This document shows, one piece after another, positions 53,650-64,000 of a stretch of 64,000 bases of DNA (its first letter is position 1; each line of letters starts with the position of its first letter). Location of the stretch: positions 13,030,465 to 13,094,464 of the forward strand of contig CM057149.1 in assembly GCA_029964075.1 (NCBI GenBank), read 5' to 3'. Origin of the DNA: Patiria pectinifera (lineage: Eukaryota; Echinodermata; Asteroidea; Valvatida; Asterinidae). Made by a program: the position numbers and the translations under genes. The notes beneath the pieces are model-generated. The model did no database searches, was not told where the DNA came from, and worked only from the letters and a program-made list of their open reading frames with translations.

Positions 53650-56217
53650 GGGTGTGTCGGCGATAAAATGCCTGAGCAGATATCTGACTTCACTGCAACA
53701 ATCATCCCTCCGAGACGTTGTCCATGTGAGCCTGTTTGTGTTGGTAGGAAGCCAACAATCTGTATGTGGGAGGGGACGATCCAATGTGACATCATCCTAG
53801 TCGAGGGGGGGGGGTGTATAAGCCCCCTCGCCAATCGTCCGGCACCTAAGCCATTGGAAGGGACATCAAAGATTATTCCAGTTACTCAATCACACATGAA
53901 TCTTTCCCACGTTTCCGAATCGTTCCCATAATCTCACAATTTCCTAAATCGATCACACAACTTCAGAAATAATTGCACTATTTTTTTTCTTGGCTACTAC
54001 ATCCCTTTCTAGGCTTTAGTCAGCAAATTTTAAATGTAATTATATAAAACGGGAAGTCAATTTTTCTCCATTTCCTTGTGACGCGTGTGTTCTGGCACTG
54101 GATCAACCGCTTAACTGTGAAGAGACAGCAACTATAATGTTCAAGGATCTTTATGGCGCGCAAAAGTGACATTCAATCAGGTTAAAGCGGTAGCTTTTGG
54201 TTATTTCACGATATCTCCAGATATTAACAGTTATGTCCAATGTTTCTAACCATTTTTTTTTTGCTATTTAGAAACCCTAGATGATTATTTCGTGATATCT
54301 TTAAATCAATTTCAAGATATTTCCAAATATTTTCAAGATATTTCTGTATTGATTTCAAGACATCTTGAAATCAATTTCAAGGAAGGCCTATCTCGAAATC
54401 CATAACAAACTGTCTTGAAATCCATTTCAAGCGGACCCTGAATTCATTTCAAGACCTCCCGAAATCCTTTCAAGTTAGCTCGAAGTCGTTTTCCGCTTCC
54501 GTGTGAATAGTCATTAATCATTCCGTTTTCATCAAATGTCCGACAGTGCTTGCGCCAGTGGAATGGCGGAAGCGGAAACGATTTTTTAGGATAACTTGAT
54601 ATGCATGCATAGTGACATCTTAAAATAGATTTCGACTAGAGATATCTCAAGATGCCCTTGAAATGGATTTTAAGATATTTGAAGTGATATTAGATATGAA
54701 TTTAAATTTAAGTGTTGTGTATTTACATGTAACCACATCGTCAAAGTGCATAATGCCACTTTTGCACGCCGTATTTGACTTTGGCTTGGCGGTACATCCA
54801 ACATCTGGCAGTGACATTGCTGTGCAGACCGTATACCAATGCCCCACGCAGGGACCTAGGCGGAGCTGAAAACAATTTCCGGGTTAAACATTCATTTCCT
54901 TGTGACGCATGTGTTTTGGCGCCGACTCATAGTTACCCTCATATATGACGAGCCTGCCACTAACATGATCAAGATGGTAATCACAGTCAGAGTTTAACTT
55001 GAAATGTTCTTGGAAATACATCATACATCTGGCAGTGACATTGCAGCAAGCACGAATAAGGAAGTGGGGGAGTCATCTCCCTGCCCCCCCCCCCCGCCTT
55101 CCTGTATGTTTTGGAAAAGCCAAAGCGAACATGTTTCGTTGTATACGTACCCGTAAATTGGTATCAATTTGCCAACACTGACCAAATAACTATGTTATTA
55201 TGCCTATAATTCAATATAATAATAAATATACCGACGTCAAACTTAATCAATCTACATGTACTTTCAATCTCAAGGAAGTAAAAATATAACTATAACTAGG
55301 GGGAGGGGGACATGGGGGCAACTTCCCCCGCTCGAGGCCTGTGCCAGCCCCTTGTGCTCCCCAACTCCCCAATTCGAGTGTCCAGTTAATTATTTTTCAT
55401 TTTAATTTGACATTATGATATTCAAGTAGGTCTATAACAAGTGCAGCTAATAATTACAAATCTAATAAGTTTTACTCCTAGTTAAAAATACAGCTGGTTT
55501 ATTCTAACATAACATTATGGCAAATATTACACACGGCACAAATAACACAAACATTATTAAGTTTATCAACCATGTTATTTGACAATGTTTGTTTACCGTC
55601 ACGTATTCTACCTCCAACGCAACATCGTAGCTTTCCTGAAATAACAATTAAAGTTGATCGGTGAATCAGAATATAAGAAAGTCCAGCATTTCCACCCTCA
55701 CTGCTTATCGATGGTACTTTAACTTTTCGCTCCCTGATATTCTTTTAATGAATCTATAACAATGGACTCATTATATTGTGAGTAGCTGACTTTGAAATAC
55801 ATGTATATCCAAATGCATGCAAGTTCCCGTTCCGGTTTTTTTTTTTTGGGGGGGGGGGGGCTGGGCGGTCTTTTGGTGTTTTTATCTTATGATTTTGTAT
55901 ATTTTTAAAACAAATAAAGCCACTATGATTGTTGCATGCTTATTGCATATGCGGCTCGAAATCATGAATTGACAACAAGAAAGCTTCTGCCTCTAACTCC
56001 AAACTACATCTAACCAAAATGCACTATTAACATGGACTGGTGTCAAAGATTATACAGTACCTATAAATACTACAACGCCAAGAGAGGCTAGGTACCAATC
56101 TCTATATAATGGCTTTACAGCATGTACTGGTTATAGGCCGAGGCTAGTCACGTGACTATAGAATAATTCGACCAGCAATTTAAAGGCCCGAAATACCATG
56201 AAACAAATATTGTCCCT
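53650..56217. other. Intergenic DNA, class I, between genes B and C
   Basis: Near-copy of 800-3,452. Contains the TTTCAAGATAT repeats (54,190-54,690). A minus-strand AATAAA near 55,500 could serve gene C. No gene. Confidence 0.6.
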
Positions 56218-56317
56218 TTAAAAGGAGATGAGTGTGTATGATGATGTATGGTGTCCTATCCTTCCCGGTTGTTTGAGCGGTTTAGCTTTCGTCACTTGTT
56301 GGTTGTTACGTTGTTTC
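56218..56317 (-). CDS. Gene C, probable terminal exon (tail)
   Basis: KQRNNQQVTKAKPLKQPGRI then HHTSSYTLISF and TAA. Only in this copy does the same frame stay open back to an upstream acceptor (TTTTCCAG near 56,380) that would fit SRCR2 directly, adding FFNNLRCKVFVLRFLYYC. Confidence 0.5.
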
Positions 56318-59300
56318 CTGCAGTAATACAAAAAGCGCAGAACAAAAACTTTGCATCTAAGGTTGTTGAAGAAAACTGGAAAAGCAAAACAATGTTCGAT
56401 TAAAAAAAAAAAACACTTGCGTAATTCTAGATAAAATCTGAACGGGAACCTTGATCTATAAACATAAGGCGGTCTAAGCACAGAAGTCAGTTAAAATTAT
56501 CTTGCAACGATTTCCAGATGCGCAAACGTAAATTAAACTGAGAATCGGAACTTTCTCATGAAACCCATACACAGATTGATTAGGCATCACCCGATTATTG
56601 CTAGACCACCAATAACTTAAACACACATTTGTACTATTTGATATTTTGATCATTTGAATGAATGCACAATAATAAATTTTACTATCAAATTGAATGGAGT
56701 ATTAGTTCTTGCATGACGCTAGAACACATTCCATCTTTGTAATAATAGGAATACGCGGAGTATTTTCTATGATGATTTGAATCCTTGACAAGGTGGTGTA
56801 GGTTTTGTTACACTGCCCTCATTGTTCGCTTACCATCACTGCAGATCACTCCAGCATCGTGAGAGTGGCTACAACTTGTCTCCTCCCAGCAGTAGGAAGG
56901 GCAGTCGGTAATTTTCTCTTCGGATCCTTCGCACGCTACGCCGTCCATATGGACGGGTCCGCTACCCTGCCCGAAGTGGGCAGCGGACTTGGCCTCCAGT
57001 GCGTCTGAGAAACCGAGCTGTCGGCAGACAATCCCCGCATCAGTCTGGTTCCAATTGGAATCACAGATGGTTCCCCAGCTGCCGCCACGGTATATCTCCA
57101 CTCGGCCACTGGTGCGAGATCCGCCGACCAACCGAAGCTCATCTGATCATTTCACAATAAAGACATCATCTCAATTTAGAAAACAAGACGAGTTACCGTC
57201 TGGCGCCTACACTGTGGAGTGGTGTAATGGAAAAGGGACGGATAGGTAGCCCGCCCTCATAGTCAGTAGACCTCCCATTACTTTACAATTTCGAATTACT
57301 TGCCACCAGACAATAATTGCGTTCTCGCGGAGTAAGCACGCGGTTTCTGCCGCACAATCAGCATCGATAATGCACGGACCGGGAGTCAGTCTGCTCGCAA
57401 AGTGGATCCGTTTGTGCCCAAAGCAAAACATTGGTTTGTTTTATTCTTTAGAGCATTGCAGACGTTCAAAAGTTGAAAGGGAGGTTTTTGGTTGGAATAA
57501 AACATACAAGTTAAAATCATATTACAAGAAAAAAAGGATAATTTGTTCAAGAGCACGAGGAAACGCAACATTAAGAGAATCTTTGGTTTCATAATCAGTA
57601 TAGGGATGCGAAAGTAAGGTTTTGAATTCCAGATTTTGTAGAGGAATTTCTTGTGTTGTGGGCTTAAGTGATAATTCTTTCAGTTGTTCATTGGAGTTTA
57701 TCAATTTTCTTTTCTCAATTTGTGTTTCTCATTTTGTGGGCAGGGCTTTTGTTTGTAGAATGTTAGAGAGTTACTTGAGCAATAAGTTGGAGTTGAACAC
57801 ACAACAAAGTCGGATGTGAATAACACGGATACTACAGAGGGCGAAGTATTTCTTACCAGGTCTTGGTTTACAAACGACTCCTGCTACAGTTGAGCTGCTG
57901 CATTGCTGAGAGCCGGTACAGACAAACGGACAGTCAGCCAGCCGACGTTCAGTTCCACTACAGGCCACTCGATTCATCACGATCGGCCGGTCACTCTCTC
58001 GGCTGGACAACCCTGTTTTAGCCTCCAGAGCCTCGATGAAGCCGAGCTGATGACACACGGTGGTGGCGTCCTTCATATCCCAACTGCTATCGCAGACTGT
58101 GCCCCAAGCATCATTGCGGTAGATTTCCACTCGACCGCTCCATTTGTCCTCACCGCCCACCAATCGAATCATGCCGCTAGTGACTGTTGAGATCGAGAAT
58201 TAGTTTCTTTCAGCATTAATTCTTGAATGACCTGTGTGTGTTCCGATTTTGAGCAACAATCAGACGTAGGTCTAACTTTCGTTAACAATACGTCTTGTAA
58301 GTTTCAAACTCTTTTATAAGGTTTACTTCTTTGTCGAATGTTTGCGAGTGATACGACCAGCTTTTGTAATCTAATCTATAATTTGAACGCAAAAACAAGC
58401 ACAAGATGCTTGTGCAAATACATATCAGTCCTTTAGTCTGAGGTACATATGCCATTGTATGGCTCAAATCACCAATCAACACGAATTCCCCCTTCCATTG
58501 ATGATTGTTGTTTGACAATTTAATTTCAATTCAATTCAATATACTTATTCTCGTCATGTAAAACATTGTAATGGCAATTCCTTAGTCTTTCTTTATATCC
58601 AGGGAACTCAACTCAGATCCCCCACTCAATTTGCAATTTGAAGGTCATTTTCCAATTTGTGATCCAACCCCATCGTTTCATATAAGATTTGTACTGGGCA
58701 TTGTCAGAATGCAACAGAGCTGGACCAACACGAGCCATCAATCAAAAAAGAAACGAATAAACACACGCAGCAAGTGATATCAGCCGACAACAACACCATC
58801 ATCCCAACTCCCAACCCTCTAACGTTCATGACCTGGATACTGACACAGGTTTTATGAGGGTCAAAGCAACCAACGTTGCAAATATAACGGTGTTAGATTT
58901 AACACCGGTGGTATCTTTATAGGACCACCGGTGTTTAATTTACACCGCACTTTTTGTAGTGTAGACCTAAAATAAAATTAAAACAGTCAGATACTAGCAT
59001 GATCATTCGGCCTGCATCGGAATCACTGCTACATCAGTATGAGCTCAACGTAATTATAAATATGACTTGTATTAATACAACTTCCTCCGGGTTCTAATCA
59101 TTTTTCATCACAATATGAAACTCAAGTCAGTGCCGGCATTTGGTTCTTATAGCGTTGGAATAAGCCTAGACCTCTAAACTGATCGAACCACAAAAAAAAT
59201 ATCATTTACACCAAAATAACTAGCGGTATCGTCGCCTTCATACGGCGACTTAAATTGTTTAGATGGGCTCATTTGTATTACCTCGACATCCGAGCACTTC

Positions 59301-61328
59301 GAACCTCAGGCGATAATAATCAGAGCGACTCCATGTGAGTGGAAGTATGCGGAGGAATCTTGCCATCAGTACCACTGGGAACGTCACATTCACAGGTTGC
59401 CCACCATTGTTCCCATTCAACTGGGAAAAAAACATGTAACGATTTACAATATCACCACCAACGCAACATCATGTGCTTAAATATACGTACGTCGGGCTTC
59501 TTTGTTATCTGAAGAGCTGCGCCGATATAAGAAGATGCTAAACATGTTTTTGGCGCTATCTCCTTTTAACATGAAAGTCCAATTACATGCCTGTAAACAC
59601 CTTGGGTGATGTGAATGATGATCTGATTCAGAGTTGCTTGTGACAATTAAAAAATGTCACTTGATATCAGTTTCACTCTAGAAATTTTCACTCTAGAAAT
59701 TATGTTCAAATTTCCATAATTCTTGCGTCACTTCCGTTTCCAAGTCTGAAATGTAAGCGACGTGAAGAAAACATAATGAACAATGTATTCGCCTTGATAC
59801 CATTGGCGTCGATCCGGGGGAGAGGGGAGGCGGGGGGGGGGGGGGGGATCCAAATAATGTTTGCGCTGCAGAGGAAGACGGCGATGGCGCTGCCCCCAAT
59901 AGTTTATCACAGTGCATATAGCCTTTTACCAGTTACATATTGTATCTTACCAATATTATTCGGTACGTGTAATAGCGCTAAGATATTGGTCTTCCACACC
60001 CATTTCATGTAAATAAAAACACATTGGAAGGATTTAGTGTAAAACGCGAATACGTGTAACATTATATACATGTTTGAAAAGCTCCCCATAGAGTCAGGTG
60101 GCGTCGACCCCCCCCCCCCCCCCTCGCTTTACGAATGCCCATGCTACTTGCCCCCTCAATGTTGACAAGAATTCACCGCCGGTGCTTGAGTGTAAACGGA
60201 TATCGCGACCCGAGCTTAAAATGTCAAAGGAAGTGCAGATCAAAGGTTTGTTTAAATTTACAAGGACACGTAATTTGACATCAAACCAGTACGAGACCTA
60301 ATCGTTTCAGGTTTAACAGAAACAAAGTGTTCTTTTTTTTAATTGCGAGTTATAGGCCTACCTTTGCAAATAAATGCAATTAGGGCCTAAACGTTTGCCA
60401 AATGACGCACTAGCATAAACGCGATAGTTTTGCGAATTAACGCAATATTTTGTAACAGTCAACGAAATAGGCGTGATGGAATAGTTTAGCGAAATTTATT
60501 AAAAGCAATAAAAGTTTTACAAATTAACTCAATATAGTTTTGCGAACTAACTCGATAGTTTTTTTTTTTCAACGCAAAAGTATTGCGTTAAACGCATAGC
60601 GTATAAATACATCAATTTCTTTAGCAAAAAATATGCTATAATAATATCACAATAAAAGCAATACTACCTGGAACGATCGAGATTCCGTACGATTGGCCTT
60701 CTGTTATTCACTGTCCATATGGAATGTGAAAACTTGACAGGATCCTAGGCTCACCTGTACGGTCTGTCCTCTGTCAGTTAGTTTCTGCCAATCATTAGAC
60801 TCGCCCGTGTTACTGTAGTTTACAGCAAAGGTTCGGATATGACGCAAACTGTCTCCCTGTACGATGACCCCCGTGATGGCCGTGTACTGACCGAGGTCTA
60901 CCTGGATCCATTGACCCTCGGGCTTTCCTCTGGGGCATATCCACCAACCAGTACCTGTGGGGAATAAAACAAAACACCATGGCATTCAAAATAATATAGC
61001 ACCAAATACTACAGGGTTTCCTTAAGGAAAGTACAACGGTACCGTTACGGAGTGATTATGACAATTATACAGTGGCGGTTCTGGGGGGGGGGGGCCTAGG
61101 GGGGTAAGCCCCCCCCCCAAAAAAATTGTCTAGCCCCCTCCCAACAAAAAAAATCCAATAAACAACCCCAAAATTGCGCTAGCAAAATGTAAGAATGTAA
61201 CGTACATTCCAACGGTCTCCCCAAAAATAAATAGTCGTGAGAAGGGTGCATTTATACACTTTTAGTTAATGTAGTGTGCCTGATTGTAGCATTTTATCAG
61301 CGCTCCCCATTAAAAATATGGCACGAGC

Positions 61329-61363
<35 letters not shown>

Positions 61364-63801
61364 CTATTGATTTTCGGAGGGTTTAGTGTCTGGAGAAATA
61401 ACCGGTCTACATTTTAGCACGCCTCCCTGAAAAAAAATCTGGATCCACTTTGTATACCCCCAAAAAAATATTGGCTCTAGAACCGCCCCTGCAATAATGC
61501 ATATTTTGTATTGGAATTTGCGCCTGTAAATTGGTTTTAATTTGTAGTCATTCCTGTTCTGGAGGACTGAGTATAACTCTTTGTTTATCCTGAGGGACCC
61601 GGACCCCAAGTGTCAGTTTTTTAGATGTTAAATGAGGAGAATGAGGTTTTGCCAGAGGCTGCTCGCAAGGCCAACACGATTCTTGAACGCTTCATAATTA
61701 GCGACGAGGCAGGATTTTCCATGAACGGCGAGGTTAATACCCAGAACGTAAGATAATATTGTCCACAATCGACGAAATACACAACCGTTTATTTTTGAAA
61801 GGAACTACATTCGCACTTAACTCACTGTTTGTTTAGGAATTTGAGGTAATGTTCTCATGATTAGCCCTTTTTTTCATTGAGGAAAACATACAAACTAACA
61901 TTTACTTCGATATGATAAATAATCGGGTCGTTCCTGTCCTTGCAGCAAATTTTCATTGTCTGATTGGAGGAACTTGTCAATATCTGTGATGGGCACTATC
62001 ATAAAGCGTTTCCTGTACAGTCTTCGCCAAAATGCGAATGCGCATCGAAGCAGAGACACGCCAAACTTATTAGGCGCGCAGTGGCACATTTATGCATAGA
62101 CGGGCCTGGGAATGCATCATCAGGGACGGAGGACTATGTGGAATGAGTTGGTCAATACGAACAGTCAAATTGTTGTATGAGCATGAACAATGCGGCTGCC
62201 AAGGAAACAACCAAGAAGTTGACGACACAATGTGAAATTTAAGTTTATTCTAAATTAAATGTTTGTGAAATCAAGGGCTTTGTCATTACTTAACATGTAT
62301 CAATTCACAATTGAGATCCCACAGAATAAACAAAGATTACTCATCCCGAACAGAAATGACTTGCAACAGGCATGACCTGTGTACTGACGCAACTTCAAAT
62401 ACCAAATTTGTATTATTGTCATTTGAAGGTCGTTTGTAATCACAGTTTTCGTAACTTTTTCGTTGTTTCGGAGCCTAATTAGGATCAGTGACAGGAATCC
62501 GCGCTACAGACTTGAGTTGGTGATGTTGATTTTGTTTTAAAGACAGTAAACCAGTGACGATTTTTTTGTTTTGTACCCAGCTAGGACATGAGAACACTAA
62601 TGTTACAAAACAAGTCAATGCAATGACATATAAATCGTAACACGGACAGAGTGATGTATAGAATCAGTTTTTATTTGGTCAAGTTTATGGTCAATGCATC
62701 GACTGTTCTGGGGATAGCCTTATCGCTCATCCCTGGCCAAAAAAGTGTGCGATAAATCGCTGGGATTTACATAAGCACTTGAATACAGGATACGCGGTCT
62801 GACTGTAGCAATGAGTATTGCTGCTTTCATGTAACGGGAAATTGTCATATACATGCGGCGTGGCGAGCTCACACAGAAGCACTTCCATGCATCTTTCTCT
62901 CAATTTCAAGAACAGTTTCAGATTATTCAAGCTTTCCATGAGTGAAGGTTGCAAGCAATAGTTCAAATAAAATACTGAGAAAAGTGAGCTGACTTGCGGA
63001 GATTATCCGGAATCCATGGAGGTTTTTTGTTTTGGCTGACCTCTTTTTATGTTTAGAAACTTAGACAAAACAACATTTATGGGTTAAAGACAGGTAGGAT
63101 CATTTTGCATGTAGCTCAGAAGTAACCAACCGAATTATAATATTTTTGGGGGGATTAAAGATCGTAGGGTACTAACTACCCCGTGATGTTATTTCGTCTG
63201 GCTTGCTGCCATTGCAATGCATTGCGAGAAAATCAAGAAATGGTGGTGATTTCCAACGATCAGTCAATTGCCTTTTTTTTTAAATACAGAGTACCATGGG
63301 CGAAATCGTGTTTCGTGGTCAAAAGGTAGTGCAAGGTTTTTTACTGTTTTTGCAAAAAAAATAACTGAAGTTTCAACTGATTAGGTTTAACATTCGTCTG
63401 TAACATTTGAGAGGTGTTATTATTGGAAACGAACAATGCATGAAAAGCAAATGAGCCTAAAGCCTTGAAAAAGAAAGGGGGTGGTCATATTGACCAAGAT
63501 AGAATCCATAATTAACACATTCAAAATGCATCGTTAATAAGTTTTTTTTTTTTACAAGTTTCTAGTTGTTTTTAGAGTCGGGCTTATACAATTCCTATGT
63601 CTTAACTCACAAAAAAGGAAAAAAACACAAAGTAAGCAACAGTTGCAGACTATTGCAATGAGAGTAGCGATCAATGAGACTTACTATTCAGTCGGGCCTT
63701 GCTTGGGAGATAAGATGAGCCCCATGATCCTGACGCCGTCAGGCTGGAATCAGGGATGGCCCCACTGGCCATCCCCAGTGGGGAACTCGTACACGAAAGA
63801 C
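56218..63801 (-). CDS. Gene C: FA58C-SRCR-SRCR protein, 5' exons beyond the window
   Basis: Coding exons (descending): 63,685-63,801; 60,755-60,954; 59,282-59,420 (FA58C); 57,857-58,183 (SRCR1); 56,834-57,142 (SRCR2); 56,218-56,317 (tail). Signal-peptide and linker exons should lie right of 64,000. All junction phases match gene B. SRCR exons are practically the same as in B, while FA58C loops differ. One FA58C codon fewer than A and B near NNGG. The intron between SRCR exons is ~275 bases shorter than in A and B. Confidence 0.78.
56834..57142 (-). CDS. Gene C, SRCR2 exon
   Basis: 309 bases; one visible residue difference from B, giving the sequon NQT after SNW. Seven Cys. Confidence 0.9.
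57857..58183 (-). CDS. Gene C, SRCR1 exon
   Basis: 327 bases, translation equal to gene B. Landmarks GGEDKWSGRVEIYRNDAWG and GSQQCSSSTVAGVVC. Confidence 0.9.
59282..59420 (-). CDS. Gene C, FA58C exon 3
   Basis: LNGNNGGQPVNVTFPVVL, MARFLRILPLTWSRSDYYR and LRFEVLGCRG; 139 bases. Confidence 0.9.
59421..60754 (-). other. Intron within FA58C, gene C
   Basis: Holds G and C runs (59,830-59,848; 60,110-60,123) and the TTGCG-type AT-rich array (60,370-60,620). No exon. Confidence 0.6.
60755..60954 (-). CDS. Gene C, FA58C exon 2
   Basis: TGWWICPRGKPEG, QWIQVDLGQYTAITGVIVQG, DSLRHIRTFAVNYS and NDWQKLTDRGQTVQ; 200 bases. Confidence 0.92.
61070..61491. mobile_element. MITE with CAGTGGCGGTTCTGG ends
   Basis: Ends CAGTGGCGGTTCTGG and CTCTAGAACCGCCCCTG are inverted; flanks CAATTATA and CAATAATG suggest an 8-base duplication. 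A (CA)15 microsatellite is inside at ~61,331-61,361. Confidence 0.7.
61511..62399 (+). mobile_element. Mariner-like transposon remnant, gene C copy (889 bp)
   Basis: TA-flanked ends TTGGAATTTGCGCCTG and CTGACGCAACTTCAAA. The frame ISDEAGFSMNGEVNTQNV at ~61,697 is the first catalytic-Asp motif of a Tc1/mariner transposase. The middle carrying QDGAPPH is lost, and stops are present. Confidence 0.75.
62400..63684 (-). other. Intron within FA58C, gene C, after the mariner
   Basis: Aligns with 49,623-50,722 (B) and parts of 30,537-32,348 (A). It lacks the three MITEs found there. No exon. Confidence 0.65.
63685..63801 (-). CDS. Gene C, FA58C exon 1
   Basis: GLSCTSSPLGMASGAIPD, SSLTASGSWGSSYL and PSKARLN; 117 bases between a TTTCAG acceptor and GTAAGT donor. 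The first codon is split with the linker exon off the right edge. Confidence 0.92.
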
Positions 63802-64000
63802 CTGAAATGACACAAAATATATCGGATACAAGGTATCGCTTTTTCATTCCCATTTTGCCTGCCAAATAAATTTGTTTAGGGGACCACAGCCTGAATTTTA
63901 CACTAGAACATATTTTTTTCGCGATCTTCCGTTTCTCTAAAATGCAAGGAAGCCATAAAACATCATTTTTAGTTTAACAGTTTTTGCATTAAACGTTCAA

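Overview
The window is eukaryotic genomic DNA: AT-rich, with spliced genes on the minus strand, long introns, many small DNA transposons, SINE-like pieces and satellite repeats. The gene content (a signal peptide, a discoidin or factor 5/8 type C domain, and two scavenger-receptor cysteine-rich domains) and the repeat style suggest a marine deuterostome invertebrate. The giant foldback element resembles the TU elements described from sea urchin, so an echinoderm is my first guess, but I cannot name the species.

The main content is a tandem array of paralogous FA58C-SRCR-SRCR genes, all on the minus strand. Reading from the right, gene C (63,801 to 56,218; its first two exons lie past the right edge) is followed by gene B (53,526 to 44,070, all exons present) and gene A (35,671 to 21,098, all exons present). 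Then comes a broken gene (4,174 to 3,453, called remnant psi), and last gene Z, of which only the signal-peptide exon (702 to 633) is in the window. Exons share phases and junctions across copies. The predicted product is a secreted or membrane-tethered protein of about 445 residues. The SRCR domains of A, B and C are almost identical. The FA58C domains differ mainly in clusters that match the ligand-contacting loops (spikes) of discoidin folds, so the array looks like a diversifying recognition family.

Region by region. 1-4,174: intron 1, exon 1 and promoter of Z, intergenic DNA, then the 3' end of psi. 4,175-18,359: a ~14.2-kb foldback element made of inverted arms of ~69-bp satellite, short GCGATG-type repeats at both ends, a tRNA-like module in both arms, an internal ~994-bp tandem amplification, and three or more nested small transposons. 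It cuts psi inside its SRCR exon, and its two flanks do not belong together. 18,360-35,800: gene A with its 3' flank; its largest intron holds an old mariner carrying further insertions. 36,940-41,598: a 4.66-kb insertion flanked by TA and ended by CACACACA, carrying an intron-containing SAMD3-like gene on the minus strand. 41,599-53,650: gene B. 53,650-64,000: intergenic DNA and gene C.

The paralogues act as a built-in alignment. Empty sites in one copy date and delimit insertions in another. The DNA between Z and psi is a near-copy of that between B and C, while the 3' flanks of A and B form a second class, so the array grew by duplication of blocks larger than one gene.
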